DNA from: Nyssa sinensis
Lineage: Eukaryota; Streptophyta; Magnoliopsida; Cornales; Nyssaceae
NCBI GenBank assembly: GCA_008638375.1
Contig: CM018052.1
Location: 27,920,045-27,984,044, forward strand
DNA: 64,000 nucleotides
Direction of reading: 5' to 3'
Shown: positions 23,601 to 35,443 of the stretch, piece after piece
Numbering within the stretch: position 1 is the first letter of the stretch
How the letters are laid out: each line of letters starts with the position of its first letter
The notes under the pieces: model-generated
Told to the model about the DNA's origin: nothing
Seen by the model: the letters and a program-made list of their open reading frames with translations, nothing else
The model's database searches: none
Program-made: the position numbers and the translations under genes

Positions 23601-24750
23601 TGTAATCTAAATTGCATTGTGTCTCTTTTTCAATGCTCTTTTGAGCCTTATATTTAGAATTGAGTTTTGGTCAAGTTTCTTCATAACCCAAATTTTTTCT
23701 AGGTTCGGTCATGGTGATTTCGTAGGGTTTCTTAGCTCCAACTATTCCATTCCTTTTCATTTCTTCTTCCATTTTCAATTCTAAGCACATGCATGCATCT
23801 TAAATTAACTAATAAAAGCAAAATTTCAAAAAAATTTAGAGAGAAGTTACCTGCTTCAGTTTCTCTCTCTTCGATTTTCTTCCCCCTCCTTGCAACAGCT
23901 CTGCGGTTTTCTTCTCTTGGTGAACCCTTCTTTCTTTTTGTATTTTTCTTCTTCTTCCTTCTTCCTTCTCTTTTCTCCATTTCTTCTTCTTCTTCTTCTT
24001 CTTCTCTCTCTCTCTCTCTCTAGAGCTACACAACACACACAAGTCTGGTTTGAGAGAATGCACAACACTCACACATACACACAAAATGTATACACATATC
24101 TCGAAGGGAGATTGGCTGCATGTCTCATCATGGGCTAGGGTGAGGGTGCAATGGGGTGTTGCCATTTGTCTCTTTTTTGAATTCCCAACGCTCTTTTATG
24201 GGTTATATACGTATCATGTGGCTTATATAGCACAAAAGTGTTGATAGCCTAGTGGCCATCTTTTTGGCATAAGTCTTTCCTTATTCCCTTGGTCTTAGGT
24301 TCAAGATTTTGTAGGAGCTTTTTAAAACTATTTCTCTTTTTTTCCTTTACACATATACCATAGTGCGTTTTATTGTACTTCATAAATTTTTAAACATTGC
24401 ATTTAAATCTCATAAAAGTTTCTTAAAATTTTCGCAAGGCATCTTAATTAAGCATACTTCATATATGTATTACTAGTCTTGCCTTGGTGTGTTTTATACA
24501 CTAATCTTCTAAAATTATTCACGTGCTAATCCTCAATTAACATTAATTGAAATTTATCATCAAGTTATGACCGTTGTCATTAAATCATATTATTTAAAAT
24601 TGATCGTCTCTGATTCATAGCTAATTACTCTCATTTATATTTTGTCTCTATATTAATAGACTATCAGTTTTAAGTAGAATTGTCCCTGATTATTAAGCAC
24701 TATCTCATCATTATCCTTAATTGTCCCGCTTAATTAGTCAGGATGTTACA
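20644..24750 (+). mobile_element. Putative giant solo LTR, 4.1 kb
   Basis: The unit starts TGTCACGACCTGAAACTC and ends GTCAGGATGTTACA. It is flanked by a perfect 5-bp direct repeat, ATATT, at 20639-20643 and 24751-24755. The ends form an imperfect inverted repeat (TGTCACGACCTGA against TGTAACATCCTGA, 10 of 13), as LTR ends often do. I find no second copy of the left end inside it and no gag or pol motif, so one very long LTR left by recombination fits best. Alternatives are a large non-autonomous element with unrecognised LTRs or a DNA transposon with short inverted ends. Orientation is set arbitrarily as +. Confidence 0.6.
23930..24020. repeat. Pyrimidine-rich TTC/TC tract inside the giant unit
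   Basis: TTC and TC repeats (around 23982-24020) follow a broader pyrimidine-rich stretch. The open frames seen on both strands here are products of low complexity. Confidence 0.85.
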
Positions 24751-24755
24751 ATATT

Positions 24756-26519
24756 TTTCTCAAATATATGCGTGAAAAGTTTATCAAAAAATAAGAACCA
24801 AATAACAAAGGAGGATTTACATATATATATGAAAGAGATAAATGATGATCATTTGTTGCGGTGATTCTGCGGTTAACATTGGCAATGACCATGATAAGCG
24901 TAATTAGAATGTGTCGGCAACAATTATTGTAGTTGACAAGCAATTTTCTCACTTTTCTCTACTTTTTTCGTTTGTTCTCTGTTGTTGGTATACCTTCTGT
25001 ATATAAACTATAATTACTGGGGTTTAGGATGTCAGTAGGGCAAACTTACGTGCCCCGCGTTGCATGTTATTCCATACTGTTACGATAAAACCATACTTTC
25101 CCTAACCGGATTGCGCTATATCTTCATTTAAAAAATAATAATAAATATTAATTTTTTTATCTTTTTAGTATTATAATTTTATATTTTATATATATTCATA
25201 AGTAGAGTTAGATATTCCAAAATACATTAAAATTATTAAGTATGTTTATATTATAATTTGAGTAGAAAGAATTAAAACCTCACATTTTCCAAATCCGTTT
25301 AGATTTTTAATTTTTTTTCCTAAATCTCATCCTAACCCATTTATTTAGGTTTCAAAACCCTCTAAAAACACATGTTTAATGTTAGAGTGTTGATGGTAAT
25401 ATGTTTGAACATTATTTGATTGATTGATTGTATAATTCATATATGAGTAATGTTTTGTGACATAATTTTTTCTAGTTAAAACTTTTGTGGTAATTTAATT
25501 TATCACATACAAGTATGTGTTTTTTTTTTGGTCCGAATGTCTCCGTAACCCATCTCCCTCTCGGAAAATAGTTTAATGGAATAGTAACATGATGTTACTT
25601 CCATTGGATTTTTTCCCCTCTCTCTCTATGAAAAAAAAAAAACTTCTTTATATATACTCTCAATCTCCCTCACCGAGATCCCATCTCTCAGGTGAGATGG
25701 TGATAAACTCTTATTTTGTTCTATCTTCTCTTATTTTGTTCTATCTTTTTCATCACAACGATTTCTCTCCTACTGCATGTATGATTTCTCTCTTTTTTGA
25801 TTTCTTAAATCTATATAAGTTCTTTTCAACTATTTACTATTTACTGTTTCTTTCTTTTTTTTTTCATTTCTTCTTTTCCCTTTGAATTTTCTTGTACTAA
25901 GATGAATGGAATGGTGGAAGGTTCTGTTAATTTTTATTAAGTTTTGTGTGAAATTGTCAATTATTCGACTTGAGTGTATGAGAAATTTTCAGTATATTTC
26001 GTAATTGCATACTTTTTGTCACTAAAGAAGGTTCTATTATGCATGTTTTGGAACTTAGAAAGAAAACTCTATACATGTGTGTGTTCTTATAAGATGGTTA
26101 TTTGTTTGTATTTTCAAGTTGTATGTTATTTTTAGACAATAATAATTTTTTTCTATTGGTAAAAAAAAATATTGCTTCTTTAAATGCCCCCCCCCCCCTT
26201 TTTTTATAAACATACTTTCTATGTATTTTAAAAATTAAAATCTGAGACAAAAGTAATTTCAATAGTGTAGCTAAACAATTATGCATTTTGTATCAGATAA
26301 TTTTTGCAAGCATAAATTTTAAAATGTGAGTACAAAAGATGACCCAAATGGGCCCTTGATGTGTTGATCCTTTTCAAATTATAAGAAAATTATTTCTTCC
26401 TCATGTCTTTCATTTATTTAAATATTTTAAAATTTTATTACACGTCATTATAAATGAATGATAAGGTTATAGTGACCATGTGATGGTCAAATGTTGACCA
26501 TCAAACTTGATTAAAAATA
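24756..26519. other. AT-rich intergenic DNA
   Basis: No coding motifs were found. It has homopolymer runs, including a C run followed by T near 26188-26206. The frame at 25589-25885 is low-complexity and unlikely to be a gene. Confidence 0.5.
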
Positions 26520-26524
26520 GAATT

Positions 26525-27047
26525 TGATGCTGCAATTTTTTGACTGGTCAATGCTCCACACCTCGTCATCACGAGCCCTGAAAAAAGGGGAATCAAAGGG
26601 TCATCGGGATGGCTTCAGCGGTAGCCACTCCGATGATAAAGTTAGTAAAGAATAAGTAAATGAGAGAATGTGATTGATTGTAATCAAAAGCTTACCTTAA
26701 ATGTTGTATTTATAGGTTGTTCGTCTCCCAAACTAATTAGGATTCTGAGTCATGGAATCCGGGATCCATAGCTATTTGGAGATGGCAATTTCCGTTCCGG
26801 TATCTGAGAAAGTAGGGATCGGAATATATCCAAGAATGACAGCTTCCGTATCACATTTTGTTTCATTGTTTTAAGGTCGGTAAGCCAAGACCGTGGTGGT
26901 GATGAGGTCGGTACCATCTCATGCTAATATTTCAGAACTGACTATTTTGACGCCAGACCTGTACAGCTATGTTACTTTATGACCTGCACACAAAAAACTT
27001 AGACACGTGTCAAAGTTTGGATTAGTCCATCATTTTTTGATGCATCA
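26525..27047 (-). mobile_element. Solo LTR of a Tat-related retrotransposon, minus strand
   Basis: The 523-bp unit is flanked by a perfect 5-bp duplication, GAATT, at 26520-26524 and 27048-27052. Read on the minus strand it starts TGATGCATCA and ends TGCAGCATCA. It follows the same plan as the LTR at 14254-14802: CCTATAAAT box, then GGAGTGGCTACCGC, a CCGATGACCCTTTGAT stretch, TTTCAGGG, and the GCAGCATCA end. No internal region is present. The original element was probably removed by recombination between its LTRs. Confidence 0.88.
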
Positions 27048-27052
27048 GAATT

Positions 27053-28572
27053 GAATGTCATATTTTTAATATATTATTAATTAAAACTTTTATAATTTCA
27101 AATTGAATAAATTAAATGATTAATCTGATTCACAACTTTAACAACATTAAAAACATGTCGCATCTTATTCAATTCGACATGTGAGTCTTGTCAAAGGTAA
27201 GTAAATTTTGGACATGTTTATTTAAGCTAACGAAAACGTGGTTGGTTGAGCGTTCGTACGTTGGCACTCGTAATTGCTCTTCGGGCCGTGCGTATTGTGC
27301 ATTGAGCGTTCAGGCTTCTAACGATCTGCATAACATGAACATGGTTGGCATGCTCAATAACTATTAGCTAGTACAGATTCTTGTTGGAAAAAATAGTTTA
27401 AAATTGAATGAAAAAATCAAGTGTAGTGAAGAGAGCAGATTCAACGACGACGTTTTAGAGTTTTAAGTAGCTTTTCTTATCCTTTATTTTTTTATGCCAA
27501 AAAAAAAAAATTTGTTAAACACAAGGCATTTGTTCAATTGATTTTCTCAACCCTTTTATAGCAGATCCTATCTCAAACCTTTTCTAGCAGAGACCACCAA
27601 CATGACACTAACAGAGAAACAGTACCCAACCCCAATATCAAAATTGGTTATCTTGTCAAGAGAACCCAATCACCCCACTACCGACGACGATGGATGGAGT
27701 GATTTCGTTGAATACTCATCTCGCTCCGGTCTATCAATACAAAGAACTCAAACCAGATTGGTGGTATTGGCGACATGGGTGGTGGCTATGGCGTCAGTGA
27801 CATGCGGTGGTGTTGACAGCGACAATTTTAGCCAATGTTGTTATGGGTAGAGAAAATAAGAGAGCCAGGGAAGTGAGATGGAGTGGGAGTGGGGAGAGAG
27901 AGAGTGCTGCAATTGAGAGAGAGGAAAAATAAAGAAGAAAAAATAAAAAAATATTATTAAAATATAAAGGTAATTTGGTAAATGGACCAACTCCGTTAAC
28001 GCCTTTTGGAGACAAGTTCTGACAGGAGGAATAGTGTTATTTTTGAAACTATAGAGGAGGTTTTTGTATTTGTCAGAAACTTCAGGGAAGGTAAGTGTAA
28101 TTATCTCTAAATTTTAATATTTTGTTTTTGAAAATGAGCATATTTATGTATAACAACAAAATAAAATAATAATGAGGTGTGTTTTCGTTGATTTACTCAT
28201 TAAATTATTAATTTTTATTTATTTTATAAAAATACAACTCAATCTGAGATTTAAAATCTTATTGTAAACATTATATATAATACAATAAAATTACTTATTA
28301 CTGTGACATAATCGGGTATGATATTATGGGATGCTTTAACCTTGCCGCTACTCCAAATTCTATCAAAGTTTTCAAAACTTTTCCAAAATTGATCTCATTA
28401 AGGATGGACTGATGGAGTTTGATAAGTCTTCAACCAATCAAGTTAAATTACCACTCTTAATTGTTTTTTTAATGAAAATAACTCGACACTCTTACAAATT
28501 TCAATTTTATTTTCTAGACCAAATTATTAAAAAATTATAATTCTACATTACAATACATACATATATATATAT
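27053..28572. other. AT-rich DNA with a partial MITE-like segment
   Basis: No gene recognised. The frame at 27602-27850 has an ATG and 82 codons but no known motif and no supporting context. The segment about 28015-28115 (TTTGTCAGAAACTTCAGGGA and AAGTGTAATTA) resembles one arm of the foldback element at 28573-29019. Confidence 0.45.
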
Positions 28573-29019
28573 GTGGGTAAATTACACTGATCTTTTCTGA
28601 AATTTCTAAAATTCTGAAATTTCTAAAATTATACTCACTTCCTCTCCAGTCCAATTTTTTTAAATGACAATATTACCCTTTTATTTTTTTTGTATTTTTT
28701 TAAAAATTTGACCAATTTCTTTAACTATTTTTTTCATTTTCAAATAAATATTAATTAGAATCTTCTTTGGCTAAAAAAATATAAATTATTTATTTAAAAT
28801 TTAATTTTATATAAAATGATTTTTTTTGAAAAAATAGTCAAAATTAAAAAAATAAAAAAAATGAAAGGAGAAACTTTGTCATTTAAAAAAAAAATGGATT
28901 AGAAGGGAGGTCAGAATAGTTTGTCAAAAAAAATAAAAGAAGTTTGTGTAATTTTAAAAATAAAAAAAATGTCAGTGTAATTGTATGGAATTTCAGGAAA
29001 TCAATATAATTTACCCCAC
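28573..29019. mobile_element. MITE-like foldback element with long inverted ends
   Basis: The left end GTGGGTAAATTACACTGATC is mirrored by the right end, whose complement reads GTGGGGTAAATTATATTGAT. Pairing continues inward through GAAATTTC. The inner part is AT-rich with matching arms (AATGACAATATTACCC and TTTGTCATTT). It has no coding capacity. It sits inside a TA microsatellite, so the target duplication cannot be read. Related arms occur at 28015-28115, 32470-32796 and 55381-55800. Confidence 0.75.
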
Positions 29020-30411
29020 ATATATATATATATATTATATAAACTGAATTATGAGAGAAATAAGGGTCATTAAAGCATAATTAGGATTGTTGAACATATT
29101 GACTTCTTTGTGTAAGATAGTGCAAATTTGTAGACACCAATTTAAGCGACCAAATTCACTTATTCAAAAATCTATCTATATCTTTGTCTAGGATGTAACG
29201 ACATGAAATAATTAAAGATTAGAATCAACTTAGCATGATTGACGCTAAAATATTCGTTTCTAAAATGTGCAGGACTCTTTATTTTGATGATTTATTGACC
29301 AAGGAAGAACAAAATTATGATTTTCGGTGCAAAATGAATATTCTTGCCAAGCACTAAGCAGCCTAAGTTTGCACTTGACGCAATGTAAAATGATTAAGCC
29401 CAAGGTTGTCACACAAATTATTACACCTTTTTAAGTTGTTGGTCGGCATCAACACATGAATTTCACTAATTATGTCCATAAAATATTGTCCCCATTACAA
29501 GTTAAAAAAGAAAGCCCCTATTATCTTCCTTTTTGTCCTCCTACACTTTCACTCATAAGAATGTAAGTGAGAGTGCTGAGAGACAAAATCTCACAAAAAA
29601 ATTATCATATAATTTAGAAAAAACAAATTATATTAATTAATTAAGATTAGTTTAACTGGCCGTTTTTCGTGTCTTACTCTCTTCTTTAAGAAGATGTCAG
29701 TAATCAATTGTGAGTTAGACTGAATTATTTATTCAGAACAAAACTCGTATTTAAAATATTTTTTGTTAATTTTTTGTCATTATATTATTTAATTGATTAT
29801 AACACATGTACAAATATTTTATCATCATAATAATAAAAAAATCAAATATATTACATTTTCTTTTTATATAAAAAATGCAGACATGGAGCTATTGAGAATC
29901 TTCACTTTTTCATTTACAATTATTGATATACTAGAAAGTACTTTGAACTATAGAAAAATACCCTTTTTGCAGGGACCCATTGCCTTTTCTTCTTGGCCAA
30001 TTCAACAAAGTAGAAGTACACTTTGTTTTGTGGGAAACTAAGAATATCTTTTGAGTACTTATTTTGCTATATTTAGAGTAAATTATCCTTCATTTTCTAT
30101 ATTTAGAGTAAATTATCATTTAATTTGGTGCATAATAATAATTTTTAATTTATTGTGCCCCATAAATAATCATATCAACCATTACTGAAAGGGACAAAGT
30201 CAGCAAAATTGTAAACAATGGTCAAAAGACATTATTATTAGGTTGGTTAAGATAAGATTCAAAGTAAATCATGATTAGCAGGACAGTATGATCTCACAAG
30301 CATTATCAATTTCATCCATTTGTTTTACCCCATGGTGCACGTGAGCCTTGCATTTAGCCATTCCATTCATCATTAACCATTGTCATATGAAGCATTACTT
30401 TATTTAGGAGA
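29020..30411. other. AT-rich intergenic DNA
   Basis: Nothing beyond short low-complexity frames and A/T runs. Confidence 0.5.
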
Positions 30412-30702
30412 GTAAATGAATCGAGTCGAGTAGTAAATTATTTAAATTTATATTATTATAATAAATAAATTTTAAATTATATTTAAATTTGATTTGTTAA
30501 TTTTTTGAGTTGATCTTAAACGAGTTTTTAATCGAACTAATTACGAGTCGAACTTAAATAACTTAATTTTTTTTTATATAATATTAGACTATTTTTAACT
30601 TAACGAGTCGAACTCGTCTCAAAATATGTTCAAGTTTAATTTATTTATGTTACGAGTCAATCACGAGTTAAACTCGAATAGTTCGACTCATTTTACAGTC
30701 TT
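30412..30702. mobile_element. MITE-like element with GAGTCGA ends
   Basis: The left end GTAAATGAATCGAGTCGAGT and the complement of the right end, GTAAAATGAGTCGAACTA, form imperfect inverted repeats. Inner motifs ACGAGTCGAACT and TCACGAGTTAAACTCGAA also occur in both orientations. It is about 290 bp, AT-rich and non-coding. No target duplication was recognised. Confidence 0.55.
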
Positions 30703-32469
30703 ACTTCTATTTTGATATAAAATTAAATTTAATATATAGTGAAACAATTTCTTGAATGACACCTATTCTTATTTTTATCTATTCAATTTTTGGTTGTTAT
30801 TATTGCCAAAATAACATTAGCTAATGACAAAGCAACCAATGGTCTAGTGATAATTAAAATGTTGTTGCAAAGTTGGGAGTTGTCCAAAGAGATGGACTAA
30901 TTGTTTTTTTAAGGAAAATTATTTCATAAGTCTGTCATATAATATGATAGTTTCTATAATTTTACTATTTCATAAAGTCTATTTACAATTCATTAAAAAT
31001 TAAAATCATAAAGATCGTCGCATCTATGTGACAAGTTCATAAAATAACTTTTTCTTTCAAAACCTTCATCTAGATTAAACTTGAAGCTGCTCCACTTGTA
31101 AACATGACTTTGATGGAATTTCATAGGTGGCCTCATTTTGGTTTTTCTGTTTTACTTTGTGTCTCTTTCCTTGTACCAAAAAAGTAAAATAAAACAAAGA
31201 AAGAAAATAAAATGTATAGTTTTTAAAACTTAATTAGTATGAAAAACCCCACCACTTATCATGTGAATATTTAACTAAATTAACCAGTTGCCCATCTAAT
31301 AATTATTATTTAATAAATTATTTTTCGTTACAGTTCTGGGCTCTACTTGAAAGTTATACTCTAAAAAGTTTGAACTAGAGACTTAGTGCACATTTGGATG
31401 AGAAATAGAAACGGACATTTTGAAAAAAATTATTTATTGACACTTCTTCAAAGTGTCCGTTTTGATCTTGAAAATATTCAAACAAACGTTTTGAAAAATC
31501 CAAACAAATACCCATTTGTTTCAAAAGCCTGTTTAAAACATGAAAATAAATAAATAGACGATGGAACTATCCACTCAAACACAACCTTAATACTTTTTAA
31601 GGACTTATTCATCGGCAAACTACCACTTAAATTACCCTTAGTATCAAAAGCTAAACTTAGATGTTGCTAAAAGAAACTTAATAAGCATTAAAAAAAAATT
31701 TAAAATCAGTTGATTTATACTTTTTTCATATCAAACCCTAAAAAATTCTTTAAAAAAAAAACCTGTAAAACCACACAATTCCTTAAATCTTATTCTAAAT
31801 AGAACTCATATCCCTAGGAACCCTAGCATTCCTTCCATATGGATCAAATGGCCTATAAAACTACATTAATTTGACTCAAATAAGGCAACACCCAATGAAG
31901 CACAAGGTTACAAGCAGGTATGGAAAAGGGGCATATACAATGTTATGGTCTCTCCTAGGGGAAAGCTTATTAATATACATATATATATATAATAATATTT
32001 TTTAAAGTACACTTTCTACAGTAATTTTTCATCTGAGGTACCAAATTTGAGAGACTATATTTTAACCAAATGACAATAATGTTGAGCTGCCCCTTTTGTC
32101 CAAAATTTGGTGGGTGCCCAGCCCAAATAACATATCCACTAAATTATTTATAAAACAATACGTAGTGCGGTGGGTGGATGTCTGACTCAAAAGGGTTAAA
32201 GTGAGAAATAAAGAGTTGTATGACATTAATTTGATATCCCACACTGCTTTGAATCACGTGTATGACACGTTTAATCCTTGTGACTTTATAAAAATTTAAA
32301 AACAAATATCAAACATATTCCCAAAATTCCTCAAGCTTTACCATCTTTTTGGTAGGGTAAAAGGAGAGAAAGGATCGGGTAGATAGAATGGTGGAGATAT
32401 AGAGAGATTTTCATGTGTTTGATAGAATATAAAAAAAGGGGAAAGGAAAAGGGAGAGAGGGAGGAAAAG
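30703..32469. other. AT-rich intergenic DNA with one weak MITE candidate
   Basis: No gene recognised. The stretch about 31385-31590 starts GTGCACATTTGGATGAG and ends CACTCAAACACAACC, weakly inverted ends next to TTA. It could be a small Tourist-like element, but the evidence is thin. Confidence 0.4.
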
Positions 32470-32796
32470 GGTAGTTTTCTAACCTTTTTTTTCATTTTCA
32501 AATAAAATATTGATTAAAACTCTAATTTTTTTGTATAAAATTAAAATGAGTTATTTACCTTAAATTTATTTTTATATAAAATAAAAAAATGTTTAAAAAA
32601 GTTAAAAAATTTGGTCGAAATAAAAAATGCAAAAAAGACATAGTATGGGTAGTTTTGTCATTTAAAAAAATTGACTAGAAGAAGGTATTTATAACTTGTC
32701 AATAAAAATAAAAAAAGTCAATATAATTTCAGAAACATCAACAAAGTTTAGTATAATTGTAAAAAGTTTCTAAAAAAATTAGTATAATTTACCATA
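32470..32796. mobile_element. Degraded copy of the foldback MITE family
   Basis: It shares with 28573-29019 the order GGGTAGTTTTGTCATTTAAA, TTGACTAGAAG, AACTTGTCAATAAAAATAAA and a terminal TTAGTATAATTTACC. The left boundary is uncertain. Confidence 0.5.
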
Positions 32797-34949
32797 ACAT
32801 TTCATCACGTGGGTTGCAGTTCATTAGAAAACACACACCACAGTATATATGGCATAACATCCATTGGAGAAGTTTTTATACAGATTGAATAATGTTTTTA
32901 TACCCTAAACTATTGAAATATATATATGTATCTAATCAATTTTTTAACATGTCAAATTATACAAAACTGAGATCCTATTTACATGGTGTAAATGTAAATT
33001 ATTCACGCAATTTGTGTAAGTTTGATTTCTCATCCTTATACAAAAAGGGTTAGATTATGCAAATTTATATTTGATCTATTTAATAAATATTCTTTTATCA
33101 AGTTCGAATTGAATTGATCTTGAATAAAAAATAACAATAATAATTTATATTCATTCAAATAATTTGAATTCGAATCGCTACTTTTTAATATTTAGACAAT
33201 AAGTATTTATGGAAATGATTTGTATTTTTTTTTGTCAACAAAAAAAATATTTATATCCACCACATTCTTAGTGATTTTTGTTTATTTTTAAAAAATTAAT
33301 ATATTATTACACATTTTTATTTAAAATTATAAAGAAACATAAGATGTTACACAGTCACAGGAGATTTTAATCAATATGATTTGTATCTAACTTACCTTAA
33401 ATTGACTAAACACATCATATCTCTTCATGATTTATGTAATTGAAACGTGGAATAATTTTTTTTATTTTTTATTTTTGAAAATTGTAAAGGACATTCAATT
33501 ATAAGAAAATCACGAACTGTATAGTTCATCGACTGCAAACAATCACAAGAAAAGTTGCACATGTCATCTTGACAATTCCAGGTCCTTTTGATGCTCTGTG
33601 GAAGCGCGTGGGAGTCAAAAGTTATCCGGAATAAGATAAAAGCCAAGGGGGAGTGAGCCTGATAGGGCAATTGGACAATGAGATGAAGCCCGTTTTGTCC
33701 GGGTTATGAAGCTAGGCCTACTAACCTATGAGGGGCAAGGACTCTGTTGGGTTCTTTGCAATTGATGGCTTTGATTGATAAAGACCTGCCACTTGTCATT
33801 ACTACTACTGTGACACATTTGTCCATACATTGCGTTAATTGACACAAATACCCCTTTTCCTTTTTTAAAAGATTAAGACACTACATACTGATTTAAAAAA
33901 TGTTGATTGGTTTTTTTGGGTTAATAAAAATGGTGAAGCAATGCTAAATTTATCAAATTGGTTTATAGGTTGACATTATTTATTATAATTTTTTTAAATT
34001 TAAAATAAATTAAATACATTTATTAATTATAAAAAATTAAACACATCGAATTAAAGTAGTTAATATTTCTCTCTTTACATGATAGATCAAAGTTCAAGTT
34101 ACACGTTCCACACACAAATACTTGGAACAATACCCCTTCCCATCCTTTTACTAAAAAAAAAAGGATAAAAAACAAAAAACTTAATATTTGACATTGTTTA
34201 TATAAATTAGTCGCTCTTAGACTAAAACTTGTGTTATCTTAACGGAGAGGATGAACATTATCATGATACCAGTAATAAATTTTTTAAAAATTAATTAAAA
34301 TAAAATTTTGAAAATTTCAAAACATCTTTGGAAAATTTGTAAATATATACTTTTTATTATTAAAATGGAAATGCTATTTTAAGATCGAATTTATATGAGA
34401 TATGTTCTTTTAGTAATTAAATAGTTTAAGAATTGGAATAAAAATAGTGGAGATAAAAAAAATTAATTTTTAAATTATTTAATAATTAAAAAGTCCAATT
34501 TTATATAAGTAGCAATTCCTTTAGCCTGATAAAAGATTAATGAAATTTGGAAAAAAAAATGCACTTTAAAACCCAAAGGTGTACTTTCACAATCTCATAA
34601 TAAATAAAATATGCAATTAAGATAAGATTAATTAAAAATAAACTCCATTACCCAAAACTGTACCTTCTTAATCAACCCGTAGATTGTTTTTTTAATGATT
34701 TTGATTAAAGAATAGTGAAATAAAGCATGTGTTGTGGAGTAAAGAGAAGATTAATTAAAAAAGGGGACATGAGGGAGATTTGTTGAAAAGGATGGGGACA
34801 GAATAGACATCCATCCGGAAATGCAGATGGGGTCGTACGAAGAAGGCTCCCTTGACTTGACTCTCTTTTTAGGATCGATATTAATATTGGAATTTAACGA
34901 ACGACCAGGGCCATTGATAGGAGAATTAGTAAAGCACTGAAGCTTTAGT
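32797..34949. other. AT-rich region upstream of ARF3
   Basis: No coding motif was found. The last few hundred bases probably include the ARF3 promoter. I did not recognise a convincing auxin response element. Confidence 0.45.
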
Positions 34950-34954
34950 CTTCA

Positions 34955-34969
34955 TTATATATATATACA
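34955..34969 (+). promoter_or_regulatory. Putative TATA box of ARF3
   Basis: TTATATATATATACAC lies about 480 bp upstream of the ARF3 start codon and is followed by a pyrimidine-rich leader with CTCTCTC tracts, as is common in plant 5' UTRs. In an AT-rich background this is suggestive only. Confidence 0.4.
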
Positions 34970-35100
34970 CACACCATTTGTTTCTCTCTCTATACATACA
35001 TAATTACGTACATACTCTCTCTGTCACACATCACAGCTTGCTGTTTCCTCCACCCAGCAGTCGCAGCGCTGCTGCCTGCAGCAGCAGCTGCAGCTTGCAG

Positions 35101-35430
35101 GTGAGAACAACAAACTACAACATAATTCCAATATATATATATATATATATCATATATATAATATAAAGCGCATAAAGTGTGATTTGATTTGTAAAAGCTT
35201 GTCGTAAACATATCTAGAGAGAAAAAGAAGAGAGAGAATGAGGGGAGTTTTTGGCTCATCTTTTTTGCAGTGCGGGGGGTGCGCAGGTTAAGTAGCAGGT
35301 GTACTTAGCACTGCCCTCCCCTTTGAGATGCAGGATTGCTCCGTTTTTGTTCTCTCTCTCTCTCTCTGTATCGCGTAGTTGCCTTATAGCTCGGACTTCA
35401 TTTCTCTTCAATTGCCTTCTGTTTTTCTAG
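35101..35430 (+). other. Possible 5' UTR intron of ARF3
   Basis: GCTTGCAG|GTGAGAACA at 35100/35101 is a good donor. GTTTTTCTAG|GGG at 35430/35431 is a fair acceptor, 13 bases ahead of the ATG. The interval is richer in T and A than the flanking leader. No transcript evidence is available to me. Confidence 0.4.
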
Positions 35431-35443
35431 GGGTTTAATTGAT

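Noticed and set aside
23732..24165. Overlapping Ser- or Lys/Arg-rich frames on both strands
   Set aside because: They follow from a TTC/TC low-complexity tract and have no protein motifs.
27602..27850. 82-codon ATG frame as a small gene
   Set aside because: No motif, homologue or promoter recognised, and it is surrounded by MITE-like and AT-rich DNA.
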